Assembly: GCF_000027145.1 (NCBI RefSeq)
Contig: NC_013891.1
Coordinates: 248,001 to 312,000, forward strand
Reading direction: 5' to 3'
DNA: 64,000 nucleotides
Origin: Listeria seeligeri serovar 1/2b str. SLCC3954
GTDB taxonomy: Bacteria; Bacillota; Bacilli; Lactobacillales; Listeriaceae
Made by a program: the position numbers and the translations under genes. Shown in pieces: positions 56,129-64,000 of this stretch. Every line of letters begins with the position of its first letter. Position 1 is the stretch's first letter. Under the pieces are notes generated by a model, which had not been told where the DNA came from, did no database searches, and saw nothing but the letters and a program-made list of their open reading frames with translations.

Positions 56129-57418
56129 ATGTCGGATAGTAAAAAGAAGGTGCCTAAACGAAGGTTTGAGGAATTTAGTAATGCTAATGATTGGGAACTG
56201 CGTAAGTTAGGCGGTCTGATGAATATTACATCTGTAAAACGAATTCATCAATCAGACTGGACTGATAAAGGTGTCCGCTTTTTAAGGGCTCGCGACATTG
56301 TATCTGCCTCAAAAGGTAAAAATCCTTCTGAATATCTTTATATCTCGAAAAAATTATATGATGAGCATTCAAAAATTTCAGGAAAAGTTGGGGTTGGGGA
56401 TTTGCTCGTAACTGGGGTAGGGTCTATCGGTATCCCTATGCTTATTAAGCATGAAGAACCACTATATTTCAAGGATGGAAATATCATTTGGTTTCAGAAT
56501 AAGAAAAATATTGATGGGGGATTTTTCTATTATTCGTTCAATAGTCATAGTATTCAAAAGTTCATTCGTGATAGTGCTGGTATTGGAACGGTTGGAACCT
56601 ACACAATTGATAGCGGGGGAAAGACGCCAATTTATTTACCTAATAAAAAAGAACAACAAAGAATTGGCACCTTTTTCAAACAACTCGATAATACTATCGC
56701 TCTTCATCAACGTAAGTTAGAAAAAATAAAAGCATTAAAAACTGCCTATCTGTCAGAAATGTTTCCAGCAGAAGGAGAAACCAAACCAAAACGCCGATTT
56801 GCAGGATTTACTGATGATTGGGAACAGCGTAAACTAGATAATTCTATTAAAGTGATGGATGGAGATAGGGGTTCAAACTATCCTCACGATTCGGATTTCT
56901 TCGACAATGGCGATACTCTATTTCTTGATACTGGTAATGTAACGAAAAATGGATTCAAATTTGATAATGTTAAATATATAACAAAAGAAAAGGATGGGCA
57001 GTTGCGCGCTGGAAAACTAGAAAAAAATGACTTTGTATTAACTTCTCGTGGAACACTTGGCAATGTTGGATTCTATGATAAATTTGTCTATAAACGTCAT
57101 CCCAAACTTAGAATAAATTCAGCAATGTTAATTTTAAGAAATACAGATGAACAATTATCTTGTAGTTATTTGCATACTTTACTTAAAGGGAACTTGATTT
57201 CAGATTTTATGAGAAAGAATCAAGTAGGTAGTGCTCAGCCCCATATTACTAAATCTGAATTTCTGAAATTAGACTTGAACGTTCCCTGTGATGTCAAGGA
57301 ACAAAACAAGATTGGCGACTTCTTTAAAAATCTCGACAACACTATCACTCTCCACCAACGAAAACTACAAAAACTACAAAACATCAAAAAAGCATACTTA
57401 AACGAAATGTTCATTTAG
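56129..57418 (+). CDS. hsdS: Type I restriction-modification specificity subunit
   Basis: A 429-residue HsdS with two target-recognition domains (about 20-175 and 235-395) joined by matching conserved helices: DNTIALHQRKLEKIKALKTA (about 187-206) and DNTITLHQRKLQKLQNIKKA near the C-terminus. The entry motif also repeats (PKRRFEEFSNANDWELRKL and PKRRFAGFTDDWEQRKL). The two TRDs differ, so a bipartite asymmetric target is expected; the bases cannot be told from here. No second hsdS or invertase is in the window. Confidence 0.92.
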   Translation: MSDSKKKVPKRRFEEFSNANDWELRKLGGLMNITSVKRIHQSDWTDKGVRFLRARDIVSASKGKNPSEYLYISKKLYDEHSKISGKVGVGDLLVTGVGSIGIPMLIKHEEPLYFKDGNIIWFQNKKNIDGGFFYYSFNSHSIQKFIRDSAGIGTVGTYTIDSGGKTPIYLPNKKEQQRIGTFFKQLDNTIALHQRKLEKIKALKTAYLSEMFPAEGETKPKRRFAGFTDDWEQRKLDNSIKVMDGDRGSNYPHDSDFFDNGDTLFLDTGNVTKNGFKFDNVKYITKEKDGQLRAGKLEKNDFVLTSRGTLGNVGFYDKFVYKRHPKLRINSAMLILRNTDEQLSCSYLHTLLKGNLISDFMRKNQVGSAQPHITKSEFLKLDLNVPCDVKEQNKIGDFFKNLDNTITLHQRKLQKLQNIKKAYLNEMFI

Positions 57419-57433
57419 AACGGGGGATGAATC

Positions 57434-60400
57434 ATGGGCAACACGATAAAGAAAGCATCCGAAAAAGCTTTTCAAGAGAATTTTGTGAAAGAACTTCAAA
57501 ATTATAAATGGGATGCACCAGATTTTTTAGATGGAAATAAACAAAAAGTAACCGTGAATGATTTAATTAACCACTGGCGAGGAGAACTCAACCGGCTTAA
57601 CGCTGACCAACTAGAAGGAGTTCCTCTGACTGATGGCGAATTTAAACAAGTAATGTCGAAAGTAAACAAAATAAAAAACAGCTATGACGCCGCAAAACTC
57701 CTCGCTATTGAAGAAGGCAAAGGGAAGATTGACGGAATTTATCGAGATGATAATCCGAAAGTGACAAGAAAACAAATAACCTTAACTATTTTCAAAAAAG
57801 CCGAGGTTCGTGGCGGTGAGTCGAGTTACAAAATAGCGCGTGAAGTTGAGGCGCCAATGACCGATGAAAAAGATAAAACAAATAGATTTGATATTGTTCT
57901 ATTAATTAATGGATTACCTTTAATTAATGTAGAACAAAAACGTGCTGATAAGCCTTTGGATGAAGCGTTTGAACAATTCAAGCGTTATTATCGGAACGGG
58001 GAATATACCAATAATTTTATGGCGTTTTCACAGATGATGGTAATGACAACGGAGATAGAAACGCGCTATTTTGCTACTCCGAAATCAATAAAAGATTTTA
58101 ATCAGAGTTTTGTTTTTCACTGGTCAGACAAAAATAATAAGCCAATGAATAACTGGAAGCAAATCGTTGCCAATTTTCTTATGATTCCTATGGCGCATCA
58201 AATGGTTGGGGATTATTTGATTATTGATGAAGCAAAAGAACAAGAAAATAAACGACACATGCTTATGCGTCCATATCAAGTGTATGCGCTTCAAGCAGTT
58301 GAAGGCGCGGCATTTGGCTGGGACCAAGAAGATAAAATCCCGCACGGTGGGTTTGTTTGGCATACCACGGGTTCTGGAAAGACTATCACTAGTTTTAAAA
58401 CAGCCCTTTTTCTGTCAACACGAGCTGGTTTTGATAAAGTGGTCTTTTTAGTTGATAGACGTGAACTAGATAATAGAACAAGTGCTAATTTTAAATCTTA
58501 TGCTACGTTTGAGTCTGTTTCGGTAGATGATACCGAGCATACATACCATTTGAAAAAAGAGCTTAAATCCTCTAAAGCCGGCATCATCGTGAGTACTACT
58601 TTCAAATTAAATAGCTTAGTAAAGGAATTAGAAGAGTCGCATGACAACAGTTTAGCTGACAAGAAAATCGTATTTATTATTGATGAAGCGCATCGTACGA
58701 CAATGGGACAGATGATGGGAAATATCAAAAAATACTTTAAGAAAAAAGGGCTATTCTATGGATTTACAGGGACACCGCTTTTTGATGAAAATGAAGTTAA
58801 AGGGAAAGTTAATGATAAAAGTGAATTAATTAACACAACAGAAAAATTATTTGGAAAAAAACTACATAATTATACAATTGATGAAGCGATTGCGGACGGA
58901 AACGTGCTAGGATTTAATGTTGATTATATTAATACTGGTGAGTTTGAAAATTATGATGCGTTGCGAGATAAACTCATTGAGCGAATGCTATTAGAAAAAC
59001 CGGAATCAGGAGTCAAAGAAACAACTCGATTAGTGTGTGAATATTCAGAGCTAGAAGTAGAAAAAGAAGCAGTAAAAATAGGTCTGTTAGCTTATCACGA
59101 TGATACACACATTCCAAGAGTTGTAGAAGAAATCCTTGCTAATTGGGAGACGCAATCACAAGCGCAGACATTTAATGCGATACTCACAGTTGCCTATAAA
59201 AAGCGAGTAATTGCCTATTATAATGAATTTAAAAAGCAGCAACAATCAAGTGATAAAAAAATAAATATAGCGATGACATTCAGTTTTGGCAGTGAAAATG
59301 ATCCAGATAATGTAGCTCCTGAAACTATCGAGAAAATGTTCAGCGATTATGCAGAATTCACAGGTATTAATCTTGTGGCAGGCGATAAAAAACATGGTGA
59401 GGCTGCGTATTTTGAAGATGTCGTAGAACGGGCAACTCGCGGCGGTAGTGGGCGAAATGAGAAAAATATTGATTTAATCATAGTCGCGGATCAGTTGTTA
59501 ACCGGCTATGATTCTAAATACCTTAACACGTTGTATGTGGATCGCCATTTAAAACGTCAAAGCTTAATTCAAGCTTATTCACGTACCAATAGAGTACTTG
59601 ATAAAAGAAAAGAATTTGGAAGTGTTGTAAATTTCCAATACCCAAGAATGACAGAAGAAGAAGTAAATAAAGCTTTGAAATTATATGGCAATGGCGGGAA
59701 AAGTAGTTTAGCTATTGTAGATATATATGATACAGCTGTTAAAAAACTGAGGATAAAAATCAATAAAATGATCCTAACATTACCTGATCCAACTGCATGG
59801 GCAACCCTTGAGAATGATGAAATAGGAAAAAAAGAATTTTTCGAAGCGTTTAGAGATGCAGCGATACAGTGGAGAAAGGTAGAGCAGTATTATGAGTATG
59901 TATGGAAAGCCGGCACTTTTGGCACGGATGAGCATACATGGTTACTCTACATGGGAGCCTATAATAACTTGATGAAGGAAGATCAAATTCCACATGAGGA
60001 ATCAATTAGCGAGCCACTTCCTGGAAAGACCAGACTATCTCGTAACCAAAAAATTGATGCAGCACATATTTTAAGCTTAATTGATTCGAAAGTAGATTCA
60101 AGTGGTACGACGCAATTTGCAGATAAAGAAACATTACGTCTTATTTATGAAGATATTCAAGAACTTAGTAATAGAGGAGAACACAACCAAGCAATGCTAT
60201 TAAAAGATTTTGTAGAGCAAGAGCTAGTTCCAGGGAAAATAACTAGTGATATCACTTTTGATGATGCATTTGAAGCTTGGAAGAGAGAACAGGAGCAGGT
60301 AGTTATTCATGCTTTTGCCAAAGAATGGGGAATTATAGATCAAGGAGATTTACTAGCTAAATCTGTTATGGCATATTCTGAAATGCAACCAGAAGTTATC

Positions 60401-60541
60401 CCTTATTTCGAGGATTTAATCGGTAGCGTCGAATATGAAATTGCAGAAAATAAAGTTGCTGGAAATCAATTAGAGCATAAAATGAAGCTGCGGGAAAAAA
60501 TGCCTGAATGGATTGCAGAGACAAGGCAAAGGTATAATTGA
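57434..60541 (+). CDS. hsdR: Type I restriction endonuclease, motor/nuclease subunit
   Basis: A 1035-residue HsdR. The N-terminal PD-(D/E)xK nuclease is Asp153...Glu167-x-Lys169 (RFDIV..., NVEQKR). The SF2 translocase has Walker A TTGSGKT (311-317), DEAH at 417-420, TGTPLF and the motif-VI region AYSRTNRVL. The C-terminal helical region contacts HsdM. It translocates DNA and cuts unmodified DNA at a distance. It starts 15 bp after hsdS, so hsdM-S-R form one operon. No frame break is seen, so the system appears active. Confidence 0.95.
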   Translation: MGNTIKKASEKAFQENFVKELQNYKWDAPDFLDGNKQKVTVNDLINHWRGELNRLNADQLEGVPLTDGEFKQVMSKVNKIKNSYDAAKLLAIEEGKGKIDGIYRDDNPKVTRKQITLTIFKKAEVRGGESSYKIAREVEAPMTDEKDKTNRFDIVLLINGLPLINVEQKRADKPLDEAFEQFKRYYRNGEYTNNFMAFSQMMVMTTEIETRYFATPKSIKDFNQSFVFHWSDKNNKPMNNWKQIVANFLMIPMAHQMVGDYLIIDEAKEQENKRHMLMRPYQVYALQAVEGAAFGWDQEDKIPHGGFVWHTTGSGKTITSFKTALFLSTRAGFDKVVFLVDRRELDNRTSANFKSYATFESVSVDDTEHTYHLKKELKSSKAGIIVSTTFKLNSLVKELEESHDNSLADKKIVFIIDEAHRTTMGQMMGNIKKYFKKKGLFYGFTGTPLFDENEVKGKVNDKSELINTTEKLFGKKLHNYTIDEAIADGNVLGFNVDYINTGEFENYDALRDKLIERMLLEKPESGVKETTRLVCEYSELEVEKEAVKIGLLAYHDDTHIPRVVEEILANWETQSQAQTFNAILTVAYKKRVIAYYNEFKKQQQSSDKKINIAMTFSFGSENDPDNVAPETIEKMFSDYAEFTGINLVAGDKKHGEAAYFEDVVERATRGGSGRNEKNIDLIIVADQLLTGYDSKYLNTLYVDRHLKRQSLIQAYSRTNRVLDKRKEFGSVVNFQYPRMTEEEVNKALKLYGNGGKSSLAIVDIYDTAVKKLRIKINKMILTLPDPTAWATLENDEIGKKEFFEAFRDAAIQWRKVEQYYEYVWKAGTFGTDEHTWLLYMGAYNNLMKEDQIPHEESISEPLPGKTRLSRNQKIDAAHILSLIDSKVDSSGTTQFADKETLRLIYEDIQELSNRGEHNQAMLLKDFVEQELVPGKITSDITFDDAFEAWKREQEQVVIHAFAKEWGIIDQGDLLAKSVMAYSEMQPEVIPYFEDLIGSVEYEIAENKVAGNQLEHKMKLREKMPEWIAETRQRYN

Positions 60542-60592
60542 TTTGAAATAAGACCAGAGAAACTAATAATAACAGAGAAAGCGGGTCTTAAC

Positions 60593-61552
60593 ATGAATAA
60601 AGACTGGACAAAATTAAAGCAGTCAGCAAACGGTCTGCCAACATTTGATTCCATCATTCCATATATTTTAGAAGTGTTAAAAAACGGGGAAGAGGCAACA
60701 ATTAACACGATTAGAAATAGAGTATATGAGTACTTAAATATCCCAGCGGAAATTAAAATGGTCATCTATCCAGAAACAAAAGATTTTATACTTGCTAATC
60801 GTTTTAGTTTTGCGCTAAGTGAACTTTATAAAGCGGGAGCATTGTGTCGTCCTAAAAGAGGGATTTACCAATTAACAGCGTCGGGTAAATATTTGTTAAA
60901 AACGAAAGGTGATAAACTAACTAAAAAAATGCTTGAGGAAGCACCTGATTATATTAATTATATTAAAGAGCTGTCAATTAGAAATGAGCGCAAAGGAATT
61001 TCGACAAATGTTAGTGAAGATATTGAAAAAGAAAATCCTAAAAAAGAAGTTGGGAACATTATTGACAATATGAACAATGAAGTTTCTATTGAGCTGTTAG
61101 ATAAAATTCGAAATAGTAATCCTTATTTTTTCGAGCAACTTGTTGTGGATTTACTTAGCAGAATGGGTTACAGCGGAGAGGGAGGAAGCGCTAAAGTAAC
61201 TAGTCGATCCAATGACGGTGGAATCGACGGGATTATTAATCAGGATCCACTTGGTACAAGTACAGTATATCTTCAAGCTAAAAGATACAAAGAAGATAAT
61301 AAAATAAACCGTGCTGACGTACAATCATTTTATGGCGCGTTAGCAAGTGTGAGGGCAGATAGAGGTGTATTTATTACAACATCCAGTTACACAAGTGGAG
61401 CAAAAGAGTTTGCTGTAAATCAAGGGATTGTGTTAATTGACGGGATTCAATTAACAGAATTAATGCTTGAATATAAAGTAGGGGTGGAAGCGGAGAATCA
61501 GTATACTATATTCCGGATTGATAATGATTATTTTGAGTTGAATAATATGTAA
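60593..61552 (+). CDS. Mrr-type restriction endonuclease
   Basis: A 319-residue protein. The N-terminal Mrr_N winged helix (about 1-110, YKAGALCRPKRGIYQLTASG) is followed by an Mrr catalytic domain (about 170-319): Glu181 (FFEQLV), DGGIDG (208-213) and QAKRY (228-232), a full PD-(D/E)xK set. Mrr enzymes cut methylated DNA (type IV restriction), so its coexistence with a methylating type I system implies that the host's own mark is tolerated. It starts 51 bp after hsdR and is probably cotranscribed. Confidence 0.9.
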   Translation: MNKDWTKLKQSANGLPTFDSIIPYILEVLKNGEEATINTIRNRVYEYLNIPAEIKMVIYPETKDFILANRFSFALSELYKAGALCRPKRGIYQLTASGKYLLKTKGDKLTKKMLEEAPDYINYIKELSIRNERKGISTNVSEDIEKENPKKEVGNIIDNMNNEVSIELLDKIRNSNPYFFEQLVVDLLSRMGYSGEGGSAKVTSRSNDGGIDGIINQDPLGTSTVYLQAKRYKEDNKINRADVQSFYGALASVRADRGVFITTSSYTSGAKEFAVNQGIVLIDGIQLTELMLEYKVGVEAENQYTIFRIDNDYFELNNM

Positions 61553-61608
61553 ATAGAGATAAGTAAAGCTTTAACGAGATGAATTTAAACATAAGGCAGG
61601 GGACAGAC

Positions 61609-64000
61609 ATGAAAAAACTAGAGCTAAAAGCCATGGAGATTATTGAATTTTGGCGGTTGATAGAATTTTTAAATCAGAAAGCTTTTCCAGTTCAAAGTAA
61701 AGATGAAAGGAAAATCCAAATATCAACTCCAGAAGAAATAAACCAAAATAAGTTGACTGTATTTGAAGAAATTACAAGTCAACAAACTATTAAAGAAAAA
61801 ATTCAAGCTAATGAAAAGCTAAATGAACAACTACCAATTACTAGTACCAACTTTCATATTTTAGTTGGCCGAATGGAAAGAAAAGTAATTATCGATACAC
61901 TTTATCAAAAATTTAAGGATAGAGATACAGTTGAAAATAATCCAGAAAAAATTGCTATGTATGCTTTAAAAGTTAATGCGGAAGGAAAATACATCAAAGG
62001 TTCACTTCGGTTATCTCCTCTGTTATGGGGAATGACGATTTGTTGTTATTATCCTGATAAACTTAAAACCAAGCTGAAGCTGGAAGAATATTATAAAACA
62101 ATTGCTATAATTGAAGCAAAATTTTTCTCTGAAGACGAAAACGAAAATGAAATTACCACTGATATACTAGAAGATATATTTAATTATATTCTAAAGTGGT
62201 TTGTAAACAACTATATACATGTAAATAAAACCAATTATGCAGTATATTGCAATAAGCTGATTTATACATGTTTTAAGAATCAAGAAGAATTTGATAAGTA
62301 CGATGAAACTTTGGAGGACCACAGTGAACTCATGCTGGGATTTTTTCAAAGTGATTTTGAGATGGTGTTAAATAAATTAAAAATAGAGGGCGCCAATAGT
62401 GATTTTATAAATTATGTAACCTCGCTTTACGAAGAAGGAAAACAAAAAAATCTAGAACAAAATCGAAGGAACATCAGAGAAGACGATAATCTTCTATATA
62501 ACATTTTAGATCCATTGAAAACTCCTAAAGGGAAATGGCCTTCTAAATATTCACCGGTTTTAATGCAGCAAGTAGCGATAAATGCTTATCTGCAGAATAA
62601 AGAAAAAATATTCTCTGTTAATGGACCTCCAGGAACTGGTAAAACAACCTTACTTAAAGAAGTGATAGCGCACAATGTGGTGGAGAGAGCGGCACTTTTT
62701 GCTGAGTATAAAAAAGCTGATGATGCCTTTGAAACTTTATCTTTTCGAGATGGAGGGAAAAGATTTAATTCCTATGATAAGTTTTATAGCCGTTATTATG
62801 ATTTGAAAAATAGTAACATAAATGATTTTAGCATGTTAGTCACTTCATCCAATAATGCAGCTGTTGAAAATATTACTAAAGAATTACCAGATTACAAGGA
62901 ATTGATGAATGGTATTGAGTCAGAGGAAACTGCTGAAATTAAAAGTTTATTTGACCAACACAAGCAGCAATCTGAACTTTCTTTTAATATAAGTAGGCGG
63001 GATAAAAATAATAAAGTTAACCGGGGATTAGTAAAAAGAAAAGACGTTTATTTCACTTTGCTTGCACACCTTTTAAAACACAACAATGATAAACTGGAAG
63101 ATAAGGAAATTTTAGACGAGTGGGGGATTATTTCAGCACCTCTCGGAAAACGAGCAAACTTAGCAAATTATTATTATCAGGTAATGATGCCAATAATTAG
63201 TCATAAAGACGATGCTAGGAAACTTCAAAAAGACTTTGAAATTGCTAAGAGAAAATTCAAAAACCAATATCAAAAAGTTCAAGAGTTACAACAAATACTA
63301 CATGAGAATACAAGAATTAATGAAAATAAAATAATCAAATTGAGAGAGATAGATCATGAAAGTAAACTTATCTATGACAAAATTAGTAAACAGCATAACA
63401 AAATTGAATATTGGAAAAGGGAAGACATAAAATCCAAACATGAAATAAACCAATTTTCCCCAGAATTAAAGCAAGCTGGTTTTCAATTTGAAAGGGAAAA
63501 GAGCAAATTGATTTCCTTAAAGGCGGAAACAAATGTTTTTGAAAGAAGAAAAAGTGAAATTACACATGAAATAATAAAATTAGAGGATAAAAGAAAGCTT
63601 AGAGAGATTTTATTACAAAAATTTGTGAAAAGTCAGCGTTTGTTGGAAATAGAGAACTTGAAGGTGGAGCTATTTGCTTTAAGCGAAAATGAAAAGCTGG
63701 CAATTGTAGCTGAACGGCAACAAAGTGGAGTTATTAGCGATCAAATAAAGGAGATAAATGAACTAGAACAACGCAAATCTGTTTTAGAAAATAAATGCAT
63801 AGATTGTCAACGTGAGATTAACTTGTCTACACACCAAATTCAATGGAACCGAACTGAACTGATAAAACTTAAGAAGGATGCAGAGAATGTTGAATTGGAA
63901 AGTATGCAAGCTTTGAAAAACTTGGAAAATAATGGAACTGTGTTATTAGATAATGAGTTTTTTAACAAACTTCATGAGCAAAATGTAACAGTTCAGTTAG
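61609..64000 (+). CDS. SF1 helicase/ATPase with long coiled coil, cut by window end
   Basis: An open frame of 797 codons with no stop before the window end. After an unfamiliar N-terminal region (about 1-300) come Walker A VNGPPGTGKTTL (339-346 core, Lys345) and motif Ia TSSNNAAVENI (412-422), typical of DNA2/Upf1-like superfamily 1 helicases. Residues about 540-790 are a long charged coiled coil placed before the remaining helicase motifs, which must lie beyond the window. ATG 61609 follows GGCAGGGG. It lies 56 bp after the Mrr gene on the same strand, as a likely further member of the defence operon. Nuclease or accessory domains cannot be judged. Confidence 0.85.
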   Translation, partial: MKKLELKAMEIIEFWRLIEFLNQKAFPVQSKDERKIQISTPEEINQNKLTVFEEITSQQTIKEKIQANEKLNEQLPITSTNFHILVGRMERKVIIDTLYQKFKDRDTVENNPEKIAMYALKVNAEGKYIKGSLRLSPLLWGMTICCYYPDKLKTKLKLEEYYKTIAIIEAKFFSEDENENEITTDILEDIFNYILKWFVNNYIHVNKTNYAVYCNKLIYTCFKNQEEFDKYDETLEDHSELMLGFFQSDFEMVLNKLKIEGANSDFINYVTSLYEEGKQKNLEQNRRNIREDDNLLYNILDPLKTPKGKWPSKYSPVLMQQVAINAYLQNKEKIFSVNGPPGTGKTTLLKEVIAHNVVERAALFAEYKKADDAFETLSFRDGGKRFNSYDKFYSRYYDLKNSNINDFSMLVTSSNNAAVENITKELPDYKELMNGIESEETAEIKSLFDQHKQQSELSFNISRRDKNNKVNRGLVKRKDVYFTLLAHLLKHNNDKLEDKEILDEWGIISAPLGKRANLANYYYQVMMPIISHKDDARKLQKDFEIAKRKFKNQYQKVQELQQILHENTRINENKIIKLREIDHESKLIYDKISKQHNKIEYWKREDIKSKHEINQFSPELKQAGFQFEREKSKLISLKAETNVFERRKSEITHEIIKLEDKRKLREILLQKFVKSQRLLEIENLKVELFALSENEKLAIVAERQQSGVISDQIKEINELEQRKSVLENKCIDCQREINLSTHQIQWNRTELIKLKKDAENVELESMQALKNLENNGTVLLDNEFFNKLHEQNVTVQL

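Noticed and set aside
56129-57418. Phase-variable hsdS by inversion or slipped repeats
   Set aside because: The two conserved helices repeat in protein but have diverged in DNA, there is no second hsdS and no recombinase in the window, and no simple tandem repeat.
51140-64000. Right-hand repeat of the rlmH end as evidence for a defined SCC-like element
   Set aside because: I found no second TTATCATAAATGA-like copy inside the window, so no element borders are claimed.

Overview
This is a low-GC Firmicutes chromosome segment that I read as Listeria, of the L. monocytogenes/L. innocua group. The clues are the gene order (secE-nusG-rplKA-rplJL-ybxB-rpoBC, then walRKHIJ-htrA-rlmH), a secreted internalin-like leucine-rich-repeat protein, PrfA/Crp-type regulators, and near-identity of many products to Listeria proteins I remember. 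The species is not fixed by sequence alone. In L. monocytogenes an internalin cluster (inlGHE or inlC2DE) normally lies between the GH1 gene and the dapE-like gene. Here those genes are about 100 bp apart, which favours L. innocua or another strain without that cluster.

Layout. 0-17 kb is the core transcription/translation block: rpmG (3' end), secE, nusG (frameshifted as given), rplK, rplA, an L10 leader, rplJ, rplL, a BlaI/M56 pair, a DUF1266 gene, a YehR-type lipoprotein, ybxB, an RtcB RNA ligase, rpoB and rpoC. 17-33 kb is a metabolic stretch with two 6-phospho-beta-glucosidase genes, a DapE/ArgE-type peptidase, a MarR regulator with a ring-cleaving dioxygenase, a histidine phosphatase, a fused OppB-OppC permease, the LRR protein, three HAD proteins, an acetyltransferase, a broken Crp/Fnr gene, an exported ComEC-like metallohydrolase, a Gfo/Idh/MocA oxidoreductase and msmX. 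33.8-42.3 kb holds anaerobic ribonucleotide reductase nrdDG, an intact Crp/Fnr regulator, and a methionine group (mtnU, metQNI under an S-box riboswitch, divergent mtnE). 42.3-51.1 kb is the WalRK cell-wall regulatory cluster with htrA and rlmH. The htrA-rlmH gap is packed with DnaA boxes. From about 51.2 kb to the window end is accessory DNA: an unrecognised 404-aa protein, a DUF998-like membrane protein, a full type I restriction-modification locus (hsdM, hsdS, hsdR), an Mrr-type endonuclease, and a large SF1 helicase/ATPase with a long coiled coil that is cut by the window end.

How it fits together. The left part is housekeeping with autoregulatory leaders and strong terminators. The methionine group joins uptake (metQNI) to two methionine-salvage enzymes. 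The right end looks like a defence island placed directly after rlmH, the gene used as the SCC insertion site in staphylococci. The most notable observations are the DnaA-box cluster, the defence island with its helicase-like protein, the RtcB insertion before rpoB, and three single-base homopolymer losses (one in nusG, two in the broken Crp/Fnr gene). The homopolymer losses could be base-calling errors.
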